A DNA stretch of 64,000 nt from Hyphomicrobiales bacterium (GTDB taxonomy: Bacteria > Pseudomonadota > Alphaproteobacteria > Rhizobiales > Beijerinckiaceae), in the NCBI GenBank assembly GCA_900470775.1, contig UCBZ01000059.1, positions 1 through 64,000 on the forward strand, in the 5' to 3' direction. Both the position numbers and the translations under genes were made by a program. The stretch's first letter is position 1. The number at the start of each line of letters is the position of its first letter. Positions 34,744 to 43,507 of this stretch are shown here, one piece after another. Below the pieces are notes generated by a model, which was not told where the DNA came from, searched no databases, and saw nothing but the letters and a program-made list of their open reading frames with translations.

Positions 34744-35256
34744 TCAGTAGCCGAGCGCGGCTTCCAGCGGGCCCTTCGGCAGCGGCACCAGGAACCAGAC
34801 CTCGAACATCAGGAAGTTGACGATCGCGATGCCGAGCGAGACCACGACGGCCTTCCACAGAGGGAACTTGCCGAAGAACAGCATGAAGGCGCCGATATAG
34901 ATCGTGGCCGAAACATAGATCCCGATGAAATGCGTCGCCAGCACGAAGACGACGGCGGGAACGAAGATCGCCGCCATTCGCCCGAGGCCCACGGAACTCA
35001 CCGCCGCCTCCGCACCCTCTTCGGTGTGAGGCAGCGCCCTGGCCAGGTTGACGAGGCTCGCGATCCCCATCGCCAGGACGATGTAGAATGGAAACAGGCC
35101 CGGTTGCGGCCCTTCGTTAGCCTTCCAGGCGATGCCGATGCGAAGGCTGTCGACCATGACAATCGCGCAAACGACCAGGAAGAAGATCGCCACCGCGATA
35201 TCGAGCGTGCGATAACTGGCGAGGGGCCGGCCTTCGGCTTCTTCGTTGGTGCTCAT
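34744..35256 (-). CDS. tctB: Tripartite tricarboxylate transporter small membrane subunit (TctB-like)
   Basis: A 170-residue protein with four hydrophobic segments, the TctB fold. The first segment is LDIAVAIFFLVVCAIVMVDS, and the loop carries GPQPGLFPFYIVLAMG, a family hallmark. ATG 35256 has GAGGAG upstream. It is the last gene of the order A-C-B, after a hairpin-containing gap. Confidence 0.88.
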   Translation of the reverse strand: MSTNEEAEGRPLASYRTLDIAVAIFFLVVCAIVMVDSLRIGIAWKANEGPQPGLFPFYIVLAMGIASLVNLARALPHTEEGAEAAVSSVGLGRMAAIFVPAVVFVLATHFIGIYVSATIYIGAFMLFFGKFPLWKAVVVSLGIAIVNFLMFEVWFLVPLPKGPLEAALGY

Positions 35257-35319
35257 TGGAATGCTCCTCGCCGGATCTGTGCGTTTCATCGCGCCGGCGC
35301 TGCAAAAAGGGGGTCATAT

Positions 35320-35352
35320 GGATCGCGAGGGGCCTAAGCCCGCTCGCGATCC
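35320..35352 (-). promoter_or_regulatory. Stem-loop between tctC and tctB
   Basis: A perfect 10-bp inverted repeat, GGATCGCGAG / CTCGCGATCC, with a 13-nt loop directly follows the binding-protein gene. It is the fourth such hairpin behind a binding-protein gene in the window. Confidence 0.5.
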
Positions 35353-35377
35353 GGGTTCGATCAGTTTCGCGGCGCGC

Positions 35378-36400
35378 TCACTGCGTCGCGAGGAAGCCAG
35401 CCTCCTTCATCAGGTCTGCATGCTGCGTCTGGGCGCTCTCGACCCACTTCTCATAGTCGGCGCCGGTCATGAAGGTCTGGTTGAAGGCACCCTTCTCCAT
35501 GAATTCCTTCCAATCAGGCGTCGCCATCACCTTCTTGAGCACATCAACATAGTAGTCGACCTGCGCAGGCGTCGCATTCTTGGTGGTGAAGATGCCGCGC
35601 AGCATCTGGTATTCGACCGGCAGTCCCGATTCCTTGCAGGTGGGAATATCGCCCCATGCTTCCTTGTCGGTGACCTTCGCCGTGTAGGTCGAGCGCTTGG
35701 CGTCGAAGATGCAGAGCGCTCGCAATTGTCCGGCGCGCCATTGCGCCACCGCCTCGATCGGGTTGTTGACGGTCGAATCGACATGGTTGCCGACGAGCTG
35801 CACCGCGACCTGTCCACCGCCGGAATACGGCACGTAGGTGAACTTCTTGCCGCCGGTCTGCCGTTCGACCGCCGCCGTGACGATCTGGTCTTCCTGCTTG
35901 GAGCCCGTACCGCCCATCTTGAACTGGCGGTCGGTGCCGGCCTTCACCGCCTCGATATATTCCTTGGCCGTCTTGTAAGGCTTCTCGTTGTTCACCCAGA
36001 GGACGAACTGGTCGAGCGCCAGCATGGCGACCGGCTTCATGTCCTTCCAGTTGAACGGCGAGCCGGTGCCGAGCGGCGTCGTGAACAGGTTCGACAGGGT
36101 GATGATGATCTTGTGCGGATCGTTGGCGCTAGACTTCATCTCCAGAAAGCCTTCGGCGCCGGCGCCGCCGGCCTTGTTGATGACGATCAGCGGCTGCTTC
36201 ATCAGGTTGTGCTTCTGGACGACACCCTGGATGAAGCGCGCCATCTGGTCGGCTCCGCCGCCTGTTCCCGCCGGGATGACCAGGGTCACCGGCTTCGCCG
36301 GCTCCCAGCCTTGCGCGAGAGACGGCGAGGCCAGGCAGGCACTTGCCGCCAGAACCGCCGCGATACCCTGGACCTTGGACATTCCCCTCCGGACCATCAT
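35378..36400 (-). CDS. tctC: Tripartite tricarboxylate transporter substrate-binding protein (TctC/Bug family)
   Basis: A 340-residue periplasmic protein. The Sec signal ends at SLAQGWEP, and the mature part has Bug-family segments (VTLVIPAGTGGGADQMARF, IVINKAGGAGAEGF, PYSGGGQVAVQLVGNHVD). AAGGAGAAGC precedes a double ATG at 36400. Bug proteins bind small carboxylates. Next to the oxalate genes, oxalate or another C2-C4 dicarboxylate is the likely ligand (inference). Confidence 0.9.
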   Translation of the reverse strand: MMVRRGMSKVQGIAAVLAASACLASPSLAQGWEPAKPVTLVIPAGTGGGADQMARFIQGVVQKHNLMKQPLIVINKAGGAGAEGFLEMKSSANDPHKIIITLSNLFTTPLGTGSPFNWKDMKPVAMLALDQFVLWVNNEKPYKTAKEYIEAVKAGTDRQFKMGGTGSKQEDQIVTAAVERQTGGKKFTYVPYSGGGQVAVQLVGNHVDSTVNNPIEAVAQWRAGQLRALCIFDAKRSTYTAKVTDKEAWGDIPTCKESGLPVEYQMLRGIFTTKNATPAQVDYYVDVLKKVMATPDWKEFMEKGAFNQTFMTGADYEKWVESAQTQHADLMKEAGFLATQ

Positions 36401-36564
36401 GCTTCTCCTTGTTGGCGGCTTGCTGCCGCGGTTGGTCGTCATGAAGTCAAATTTTTGGATTTTTGGCCTCGCGGAGGGACGTCTTCCTGCGAGGATGTGT
36501 TGGACGGCACCGCCGTCATCGATGGCCGCACGTTGCGCGCGGCCATGTTAGCTGCCACCACCGG

Positions 36565-38079
36565 TCAGGCCGGGCGAGCGACCACGCCGTTTCCCGCGAA
36601 CTTGGCCCGCAGGGCTGTGAGCGCCGGCCAGAAGGCCATCACGAGGCCGAGCGTCATGATGCCGCCGCACAGCCAGTTTGACCAGAACACGCTGATATCG
36701 CCCTGGGAGACGAGCATCGCCTGCCGGAAGGAGCTCTCTGCCTGATCACCCAGCACCAGCGCCAGAACCAGCGGCGGCAGCGGGTAACGCAGCTTGTTGA
36801 ACAGATAACCCATCACGCCGAAGATCAGCATCATCCAGACGTCGAACATCGCGTTGTTCACGGTGTAGGCGCCGATCGCGCAGATAACGACGATCGCCGG
36901 GGCGATGATCGAGAACGGCACGCGCAGGATTGCGGCGAAGAACGGCACGCAGGTCAGCACCATGATCAGGCCGACGACGTTCCCGAGATACATCGAGGCG
37001 ATCAGGCCCCAGACAAAGTCCGGCTGCTCGACGAAGAGCAGCGGGCCCGGCTGCAGGCCCCAGATCAGCAGGCCGCCGAGCAACACGGCCGCCGTCGGCG
37101 AGCCCGGGATGCCGAGCGTCAGCATCGGCAGAAGCGCGGACGTGCCCGCCGCATGGGCCGCCGTCTCCGGCGCGACCACGCCTTCGAGCTCGCCCTTGCC
37201 GAAATTCTTGCCCTGTTTGGAGAGGCGCTTGGCGATGCCATAGCCCATGAAGGAGGCAGGCGTCGCGCCGCCGGGCGTGATGCCCATCCAGCAGCCGACA
37301 ATGCAGCTGCGCACGAAGGTCAGCCACATCCTGGGAAGCTGCTTCCAGGTGCGGATGACCGCATCCATGCGCAGCTTGGCGGTGGGACCATTGAACTTGA
37401 GTCCGTCTTCCATCGAGGACAGGATTTCGCCGATGCCGAACAGGCCGATGACGGCGACGAGGAACTTGAAACCGTTCAGCAGCTCATCCTGGCCGAATGT
37501 CATCCTCAGCGTGCCCGTCATACCGTCGAGACCGACGGAGGCTAGCGCGAAGCCAAGGCACATCGAGGCGAGCGTCTTGAAGGCCGTGCCGCGCCCCATG
37601 CCCAAGAAGCTGGCGAAGGTCAGGAACTGCACCGCGAAGAATTCGGCCGGGCCGAATTTCAGGGCGAATTTAGCGACCATCGGCGCAAGGAACGTGATCA
37701 TTATCACCGCGAAAATCGCGCCGACGAAGGACGAGGTGAAGGCACCGACGAGCGCTTCGTCGGCCTTGCCGTTCTGCGCCATCGGATGTCCGTCGAACGT
37801 CGTCGCGACCGACCAGGGTTCGCCGGGAATGTTGAACAGGATCGAGGTGATGGCGCCGCCGAACAGCGCGCCCCAATAGATACTCGTGAGAAGAATGATC
37901 GCCGCGGTCGGCGCCATGGTGAAGGTCAGCGGCAGCAGAATGGCGACGCCGTTCGCACCGCCCAATCCGGGCAACACGCCGATAATGACGCCAAGCGTGA
38001 TGCCGATCACCATCAGCATGATGTGATAGGCGCTGAGGGCGACAGCAAAGCCGCCTATGAGGGCATTCAGTTCATCCAT
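36565..38079 (-). CDS. tctA: Tripartite tricarboxylate transporter large permease (TctA-like)
   Basis: A 504-residue membrane protein with about 11-12 segments. The TctA repeats are clear: GVLPGLGGANGVAILLPLTF near residue 35 and the second copy GITPGGATPASFMGYGIAKR near 250, plus GIPGSPTAAVLLGGLLIWGL. It starts at 38079, divergent from the GntR gene. The 263-base gap between them holds two copies of the island's palindromic operator. Confidence 0.93.
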   Translation of the reverse strand: MDELNALIGGFAVALSAYHIMLMVIGITLGVIIGVLPGLGGANGVAILLPLTFTMAPTAAIILLTSIYWGALFGGAITSILFNIPGEPWSVATTFDGHPMAQNGKADEALVGAFTSSFVGAIFAVIMITFLAPMVAKFALKFGPAEFFAVQFLTFASFLGMGRGTAFKTLASMCLGFALASVGLDGMTGTLRMTFGQDELLNGFKFLVAVIGLFGIGEILSSMEDGLKFNGPTAKLRMDAVIRTWKQLPRMWLTFVRSCIVGCWMGITPGGATPASFMGYGIAKRLSKQGKNFGKGELEGVVAPETAAHAAGTSALLPMLTLGIPGSPTAAVLLGGLLIWGLQPGPLLFVEQPDFVWGLIASMYLGNVVGLIMVLTCVPFFAAILRVPFSIIAPAIVVICAIGAYTVNNAMFDVWMMLIFGVMGYLFNKLRYPLPPLVLALVLGDQAESSFRQAMLVSQGDISVFWSNWLCGGIMTLGLVMAFWPALTALRAKFAGNGVVARPA

Positions 38080-38175
38080 GGCGCATTTCCCCAAAAAACG
38101 GCGTGTTCTGGGACCGCGCGATGCCCTGCGCAGAACCGACCTACCTTGTTGGAAGTAGCCTAAGATGAAATTCCG

Positions 38176-38192
38176 TGGCATGCAATATGCCA
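38176..38192. promoter_or_regulatory. Oxalate-island operator, copy A
   Basis: TGGCAT-GCAAT-ATGCCA has perfect 6-bp arms. It lies 97 bases upstream of tctA and 151 upstream of the GntR start. It fits the consensus TGGYAT-N5-ATRCCA at 12 of 12 positions. Confidence 0.7.
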
Positions 38193-38261
38193 TTTCTAGG
38201 TGCGCTGCAGCAATATTGTTGCCTGAAAATGGCCGTTGCGCGCTTCTCTTCTTTCATTATA

Positions 38262-38278
38262 TGGTATGCCAGAAACCA
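38262..38278. promoter_or_regulatory. Oxalate-island operator, copy B
   Basis: TGGTAT-GCCAG-AAACCA matches the consensus at 11 of 12 arm positions, about 65 bases before the GntR start codon. It is probably the autoregulatory copy. Confidence 0.6.
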
Positions 38279-38342
38279 CCGCTTTCCAGCGCATGATGCG
38301 CCTCGAGACGGCTGGTCGTGACGGCACGGAACACGATCCGCA

Positions 38343-39029
38343 ATGGTCAGAGCTCGCCTAGACATCCAGCCGATCGAAGAGGTCCAGAGCCTCAAGAGCC
38401 GCGCATATGATGCGTTGAAAGCCGCGATCGGCGCGATGAAGATCTATGATGACGGCGCCAAGCTGCGGCTCGACGAACGCGCTCTTTCGCTCCAGTTCGG
38501 CGTCAGCCGCACGCCCTTGCGCGAGGCCCTCGCCCAGCTCGAGCAGGAAGGCCTGGTCAGGATCGCGCCGCGCCGCGGCATCTATATCGTGCGCAAGACC
38601 AAGGCCGAGGTCCTGGAGATGATCACCGTCTGGGCCGCGCTCGAGAGCATGGCCGCGCGACTGGTGACCCAGGTCGCGTCTGATGACGAGATCGCGAACC
38701 TGCACCGACTCGTCGATACGTTCGACAGCGCCGATCTCGACTCGAATATGGGCGAGTATTCGGACGCCAATATCCGGTTTCATGCAGCGATCATTGCCCT
38801 GTCGGGCTGCAAGCTCATCGCCGAGATCACCAACGGCCTGTTCACGCACGTGCGCGCCATCCGCGAGCGCACCATCTCCGAGCAGGACCGGGCCCGTCGC
38901 TCGATCATCGATCACAAGGAGATCGTCGAGGCCATGGAAGTCCGCAACGGCGAGCGCGCCGAACGGCTTGTGCGCGAGCACACCCTGAAGCTCAGGGCGC
39001 ATGTCGAAAAATACGTCCAGCTCGACTGA
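38343..39029 (+). CDS. GntR-family (FCD) transcriptional regulator, oxalate island paralogue 1
   Basis: A 228-residue regulator. The winged helix is about 15-85 (LSLQFGVSRTPLREALAQLEQEGLVRI) and the FCD domain follows (MITVWAALESMAARLV, ANIRFHAAIIALSG). It is a close paralogue of the GntR protein at 43507; both share RRGI, KTK-EV-EMI and the ALESMAARLV block. It is divergent from tctACB and directly upstream of oxalyl-CoA decarboxylase. It is the prime candidate to bind TGGYAT-N5-ATRCCA, with oxalate, oxalyl-CoA or glyoxylate as possible effector (inference). Confidence 0.88.
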   Translation: MVRARLDIQPIEEVQSLKSRAYDALKAAIGAMKIYDDGAKLRLDERALSLQFGVSRTPLREALAQLEQEGLVRIAPRRGIYIVRKTKAEVLEMITVWAALESMAARLVTQVASDDEIANLHRLVDTFDSADLDSNMGEYSDANIRFHAAIIALSGCKLIAEITNGLFTHVRAIRERTISEQDRARRSIIDHKEIVEAMEVRNGERAERLVREHTLKLRAHVEKYVQLD

Positions 39030-39090
39030 GCCAGACCGCAAACACCAAGAAACAACCGGCTTCAAAAAAGATTTTCAGGAGGAATCGGAA

Positions 39091-40821
39091 ATGTCCGCGA
39101 TACTACACAGCATCAGCGAGAATGCAGACGAGCAGGAGCTGACGGACGGCTTCCACCTGGTCATCGATGCGCTCAAGCTCAATGGCGTCGAGACGATCTA
39201 TGGCGTGCCGGGCATTCCGATCACGGATTTTGGCCGCATGGCGCAGGCTGCGGGCATCCGCGTGATCTCGTTCCGCCACGAGCAGAACGCCGGCAATGCG
39301 GCGGCGATCGCCGGCTACCTAACGAAGAAGCCTGGCATCTGCCTCACCGTTTCGGCACCCGGCTTTCTCAACGGCCTGACCGCGCTGGCCAATGCCACGA
39401 CCAACTGCTTTCCGATGATCCTGATCTCGGGCTCGTCCGAGCGCGAGATCGTCGACCTGCAGCAGGGCGACTATGAGGAGATGGACCAGCTCGCCATCGC
39501 CAAGCCCCTGTGCAAGGCGGCCTTCCGGGTGCTGCACGCCGCCGATATCGGCATCGCGGTGGCCCGCGCCATCCGCGCCGCGGTCTCGGGCCGCCCCGGC
39601 GGCGTCTATCTCGATCTGCCGGCCAAGCTGTTCTCCCAGACGATGGATGCGAAGGCCGGCGAGAAGTCGCTGGTCAAGGTCATCGACGCGGCGCCTGCCC
39701 AGATCCCTGCTCCGTCGGCCGTCAAGCGCGCGCTCGACGTGCTGAAAAGCGCCAAGCGTCCCCTGATCATCTTCGGCAAAGGCGCGGCCTATGCCCAGGC
39801 CGATGACGAGATCCGGGCGCTGGTCGAGAAGAGCGGGATTCCGTTCCTGCAGATGAGCATGGCCAAGGGCCTGCTGCCCGACACGCATCCGCAATCGGCG
39901 GGTGCGGCGCGCTCGACGGTGCTGAAGGATTCCGACGTCGTCATGCTGGTCGGCGCCCGCCTCAACTGGCTGCTCTCGCATGGCAAGGGCAAGACCTGGG
40001 GCGACGCACCGAAGAAGTTCATTCAGATCGACATCGAGCCCAAGGAGATGGACTCCAACGTCGAGATCGTCGCGCCGCTGGTCGGCGATATCGGCTCCTG
40101 CGTCTCGGCACTGCTCGAAGGCATCGACAGCAAATGGCCGGCCCCGCCGGCCGACTGGATCTCGACCGTCAACGCGAAGCGCGACGAGAACATCGCCAAG
40201 ATGGCGCCGCGGCTTTTGAAGAACTCGTCGCCGATGGATTTCCATGGCGCGCTCGGCGCGCTGCGCACCGTCATCAAGGAGCGGCCCGACGCGATCCTCG
40301 TCAATGAAGGCGCCAACACCCTCGATCTCGCGCGCGGCATCATCGACATGTACCAACCGCGCAAGCGCCTCGATGTCGGTACCTGGGGCGTCATGGGCAT
40401 CGGCATGGGCTTTGCCGTCGCCGCCGCCATCGAGACCGGCAAGCCCGTGCTCGCGGTCGAGGGCGACTCGGCCTTCGGCTTCTCCGGCATGGAGGTCGAG
40501 ACGATCTGCCGGTACAATTTGCCGGTCTGCATCGTGATCTTCAACAACAACGGCATCTATCGCGGCACCGACGTCAATCCGCTCGGCGGCGATGTCGCGA
40601 CCACCGTCTTCGTCGCGAATGCGCGCTACGACAAGATGATGGAGGCCTTCGGCGGCGTCGGCGTGAACGTGACGACGCCAGACGAGCTCAAACGCGCCGT
40701 CGACACGGCGATGGATTCCGGCCGGCCAACGCTGATCAACGCCGTGATCGATCCCGCCGCCGGCACCGAGAGCGGCCGCATCGGCAACCTCAACCCGCAA
40801 AGCGTGGTCCGCAAGAAATAA
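39091..40821 (+). CDS. oxc: Oxalyl-CoA decarboxylase
   Basis: A 576-residue ThDP enzyme converting oxalyl-CoA to formyl-CoA and CO2. Glu64 in SFRHEQNAGNAAAIAGYLT is the ThDP-activating glutamate. GDSAFGFSGMEVETICRYN followed by FNNNGIYRG is the Mg-ThDP site typical of Oxc. The length fits Oxalobacter Oxc (568). AGGAGG lies eight bases before ATG 39091; an in-frame start overlapping the regulator (39001) has no comparable site. It is followed 78 bases later by a CoA-transferase, the standard oxc-frc pairing. Confidence 0.93.
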   Translation: MSAILHSISENADEQELTDGFHLVIDALKLNGVETIYGVPGIPITDFGRMAQAAGIRVISFRHEQNAGNAAAIAGYLTKKPGICLTVSAPGFLNGLTALANATTNCFPMILISGSSEREIVDLQQGDYEEMDQLAIAKPLCKAAFRVLHAADIGIAVARAIRAAVSGRPGGVYLDLPAKLFSQTMDAKAGEKSLVKVIDAAPAQIPAPSAVKRALDVLKSAKRPLIIFGKGAAYAQADDEIRALVEKSGIPFLQMSMAKGLLPDTHPQSAGAARSTVLKDSDVVMLVGARLNWLLSHGKGKTWGDAPKKFIQIDIEPKEMDSNVEIVAPLVGDIGSCVSALLEGIDSKWPAPPADWISTVNAKRDENIAKMAPRLLKNSSPMDFHGALGALRTVIKERPDAILVNEGANTLDLARGIIDMYQPRKRLDVGTWGVMGIGMGFAVAAAIETGKPVLAVEGDSAFGFSGMEVETICRYNLPVCIVIFNNNGIYRGTDVNPLGGDVATTVFVANARYDKMMEAFGGVGVNVTTPDELKRAVDTAMDSGRPTLINAVIDPAAGTESGRIGNLNPQSVVRKK

Positions 40822-40899
40822 GCTGCACAGAAGACGTTCCCGGCGTCGGAGGCAAGCCGGCGCCGGAGACAACCGGCGGCAAGAAAGGGGGAGAACGCA

Positions 40900-42183
40900 A
40901 TGAAAGCGCTCGAAGGCGTCAGGATTCTCGATTTCACCCATGTGCAATCGGGGCCGACCTGCACGCAGCTCCTCGCCTGGTTCGGGGCCGATGTGATCAA
41001 GGTCGAGCGCCCCGGAACGGGTGACATCACGCGCGGCCAGCTCTGCGACGTGCCCGAAGCCGACAGCCTCTATTTCACGATGCTGAACCACAACAAGCGC
41101 TCGATCACGCTGGACACCAAGAACCCTCAGGGCATGGAAGTGCTCTGGGAGATGGCCAAGGTCTGCGACGTGCTGGTCGAGAATTTCGCGCCGGGCGTGC
41201 TCGACCGCATGGGCTTCTCCTGGGAGAGGCTCCATGAGGTCAATCCACGCCTCATCGTCGCCTCGGTGAAGGGCTTCGGCCCGGGCCCTTATGCCGATTG
41301 CAAGGTCTATGAGAACGTCGCGCAATGCGCCGGCGGCTCCGCCTCGACCACCGGCTTCCGCGATGGGCCGCCGCTGGTGACCGGCGCGCAGATCGGCGAT
41401 TCCGGCACCGGCCTGCATCTGGCACTGGGGATCGTCACCGCGCTGTTCCATCGCACGACGTCGGGGCTCGGCCAGAAGGTCGACTGCGCCATGCAGGACG
41501 GCGTGCTCAACCTCTGCCGCATCAAGCTGCGCGACCAGCAGCGCCTGGAGCACGGGCCGCTGAAGGAATACAGCCAGTTCGGCGAGGGCATCCCCTTCGG
41601 CAAGGCCGTGCCGCGCGCCGGCAACGATTCCGGCGGCGGCCAGCCTGGCCGCATCCTGAAGTGCAAGGGCTGGGAGACCGACCCCGACGCCTATATCTAT
41701 TTCATCACCCAGACCCCGGTCTGGGGCGCGATCTGCGACGTCATCGGCGAACCCGGCTGGAAGACCGATCCCGATTACGCCAAGCCCGCTGCCCGCCTGC
41801 CCCGACTGAACGAGATCTTCGGGCGCATCGAGCAATGGACGATGACCATGACCAAGTTCGAGGCCATGGACATCCTGAACATCTACCACATTCCCTGCGG
41901 CCCGATCCTGTCGATGAAGGAGATCGCCGAGGAGACGTCGCTGCGCGAGACCGGGACCGTGGTCGAGGTCGACCATCCCACGCGCGGCAAATATCTCTCG
42001 GTCGGCAATCCGATCAAGCTTTCCGCCAGCCCGACCGAAGTGACGCGCTCACCGCTGCTCGGCGAACATACCGACGAGATCCTGCGCGACGTGCTGAAAT
42101 TCGATGACAGCCGCATCGCAGCCATCATGGCATCCGGTGCGACCGGCGCCACGGAGGCCCCGTCACGCGTCGCAGCGGAATAA
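40900..42183 (+). CDS. Formyl-CoA:oxalate CoA-transferase paralogue (class III CoA-transferase)
   Basis: A 427-residue class III CoA-transferase. The catalytic Asp167 is in AQIGDSGTG, and Gln16 is in HVQSG. The glycine loop reads NDSGGGQPG, slightly different from the GGGGQ of Oxalobacter Frc and of the second copy at 55558. It probably transfers CoA from formyl-CoA (or another acyl-CoA) to oxalate, supplying the adjacent oxc product. A donor other than formyl-CoA is possible because a second, more canonical frc exists. The gene ends with a strong terminator. Confidence 0.88.
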   Translation: MKALEGVRILDFTHVQSGPTCTQLLAWFGADVIKVERPGTGDITRGQLCDVPEADSLYFTMLNHNKRSITLDTKNPQGMEVLWEMAKVCDVLVENFAPGVLDRMGFSWERLHEVNPRLIVASVKGFGPGPYADCKVYENVAQCAGGSASTTGFRDGPPLVTGAQIGDSGTGLHLALGIVTALFHRTTSGLGQKVDCAMQDGVLNLCRIKLRDQQRLEHGPLKEYSQFGEGIPFGKAVPRAGNDSGGGQPGRILKCKGWETDPDAYIYFITQTPVWGAICDVIGEPGWKTDPDYAKPAARLPRLNEIFGRIEQWTMTMTKFEAMDILNIYHIPCGPILSMKEIAEETSLRETGTVVEVDHPTRGKYLSVGNPIKLSASPTEVTRSPLLGEHTDEILRDVLKFDDSRIAAIMASGATGATEAPSRVAAE

Positions 42184-42219
42184 TCCGCCAACCCTATTCG
42201 TCTCCCTCGACCACCTTGG

Positions 42220-42250
42220 GCCAGAATTTCAAAAGAGGTTCTGGCTTTTT
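42220..42250 (+). terminator. Rho-independent terminator after the CoA-transferase
   Basis: A 7-bp stem GCCAGAA / TTCTGGC with a 12-nt loop is followed immediately by TTTTTGTT. It ends the oxc operon 37 bases after the stop codon, so sucD needs its own promoter. Confidence 0.85.
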
Positions 42251-42290
42251 GTTGCGCCTGCAACCATCCTCTCTTGACAGCCATTCATAG

Positions 42291-42307
42291 TGGCATGCCA
42301 AATGCCA
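42291..42307. promoter_or_regulatory. Oxalate-island operator, copy C
   Basis: TGGCAT-GCCAA-ATGCCA matches the consensus at all 12 arm positions. It also contains the perfect decamer palindrome TGGCATGCCA. It lies between the oxc-operon terminator and the orphan sucD start at 42382. Confidence 0.72.
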
Positions 42308-42381
42308 ATAATGTGCCCAATCCCGGTGAACGATCGAGCACAGATCGACGGGCTGGCCGAAAACGATCCTGGGGAGGATCC

Positions 42382-43335
42382 ATGTCCATTCTGATCGACA
42401 AGAACACCAAGGTCATCTGCCAGGGTTTCACCGGCAAGAACGGGACCTTCCACTCCGAGCAGGCGATCGCCTATGGCACGCAGATGGTCGGCGGGACCTC
42501 GCCGGGGAAGGGCGGGAGCTTGCATCTCGGCCTGCCGGTCTTCGACAGCGTCCACGAGGCGAAGGCCAAGACCGGCGCCGATGCCTCGGTGGTCTATGTG
42601 CCGCCGCCGGGTGCGGCGGACGCGATCTGCGAGGCGATCGATGCCGAGATCCCGCTGATCATCTGCATCACCGAAGGCATTCCGGTGCTCGACATGGTCA
42701 GGGTCAAGCGCTCGCTGATCGGCTCCAAGTCGCGGCTGATCGGGCCCAACTGCCCCGGCGTCGTCACGGCGGGCGAGTGCAAGATCGGCATCATGCCGGC
42801 CAACATCTTCAAGCCGGGATCGGTCGGCATCGTCTCGCGCTCGGGCACGCTGACCTATGAGGCGGTGTTCCAGACGACACGCGAGGGTCTGGGCCAGACC
42901 ACGGCGGTCGGCATCGGCGGCGACCCGGTCAAGGGCACCGAGTTCATCGACATGCTCGAGATGTTCCTGGCGGACCCGAAGACGACCTCGATCGTGATGA
43001 TCGGCGAGATCGGCGGCTCGGCGGAAGAGGACGCGGCGCAGTTCATCAAGGACGAGGCCAAGCGCGGCCGTAGCAAGCCGATGGTCGGCTTCATCGCGGG
43101 CCGCACGGCGCCTCCGGGCCGCCGCATGGGCCATGCGGGTGCGATCATCTCGGGCGGCAAGGGCGGCGCCGAGGACAAGATCGCCGCCATGGAAGCCGCC
43201 GGCATCAAGGTCTCGCCCTCGCCTGCGCGCCTTGGAGAAACGCTCGTCGACGTGCTGCGCCGGCAGCCGATGACCGTGCAAAGACGGGCCGCCGAGATCA
43301 GACAGCGGGTCGCCGAGATCGAGTGGTCGTTCTGA
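42382..43335 (+). CDS. sucD: Orphan succinyl-CoA ligase alpha subunit (SucD-like)
   Basis: A 317-residue protein that begins with MSILIDKNTKVICQGFTGKN and has the standard CoA site (PPPGAADAICEAI), GPNCPGVVT and phospho-His motif RRMGHAGAII. It is about 25 residues longer than E. coli SucD, with a basic C-terminal extension after VDVLRR. No sucC is adjacent. It stands alone between an oxalate-operon terminator and a GntR gene, under an operator of the island. It may pair with the housekeeping SucC or the divergent SucC at 53554. GGGAGGATCC sets the start. Confidence 0.87.
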   Translation: MSILIDKNTKVICQGFTGKNGTFHSEQAIAYGTQMVGGTSPGKGGSLHLGLPVFDSVHEAKAKTGADASVVYVPPPGAADAICEAIDAEIPLIICITEGIPVLDMVRVKRSLIGSKSRLIGPNCPGVVTAGECKIGIMPANIFKPGSVGIVSRSGTLTYEAVFQTTREGLGQTTAVGIGGDPVKGTEFIDMLEMFLADPKTTSIVMIGEIGGSAEEDAAQFIKDEAKRGRSKPMVGFIAGRTAPPGRRMGHAGAIISGGKGGAEDKIAAMEAAGIKVSPSPARLGETLVDVLRRQPMTVQRRAAEIRQRVAEIEWSF

Positions 43336-43427
43336 CGCGTTCTTCGCGGCCTGCCCATCTCGCTCAAAGTCGGGACATTCGACGGCAAGCGCGCGACGGC
43401 GGCGATCGACCGCCGCGGCGGAACCGG

Positions 43428-43441
43428 TTCTGGCGCCAGAA
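43428..43441. repeat. 14-bp perfect palindrome upstream of the second GntR gene
   Basis: TTCTGGCGCCAGAA is a perfect palindrome, 66 bases before the GntR start. A 6-bp stem-loop (CGGCGG / CCGCCG, 43397-43415) lies just upstream. One of these probably ends the sucD transcript, or the palindrome is an operator. Confidence 0.4.
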
Positions 43442-43490
43442 ATGCACGATAGGGCCGGTTGCGCCTGAAACAGGGATTTCAACCAAGCCG

Positions 43491-43507
43491 AGGTATCTGG
43501 TAGACCA
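43491..43507. promoter_or_regulatory. Degenerate oxalate-island operator at the start of the second GntR gene
   Basis: AGGTAT-CTGGT-AGACCA matches the arm consensus at 10 of 12 positions and touches the start codon at 43507. It could be an autorepression site. The weaker match makes this the least certain copy. Confidence 0.35.

Noticed and set aside
36467..36494. CCTCGC/GCGAGG hairpin between tctA and tctC taken as a terminator
   Set aside because: Read on the coding (-) strand it is followed by A-runs, not T-runs, and the T-run precedes the stem on the + strand. The operon probably reads through.
39001..39090. N-terminal extension of oxalyl-CoA decarboxylase overlapping the GntR gene
   Set aside because: The AGGAGG site and family length support ATG 39091.
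39319..41976. Very long open frame (885 codons) on the - strand across oxc and the CoA-transferase
   Set aside because: It is antisense to two clear genes, has no recognisable domain and has the Asp/Gly/Arg-rich composition expected of a shadow frame in GC-rich DNA.
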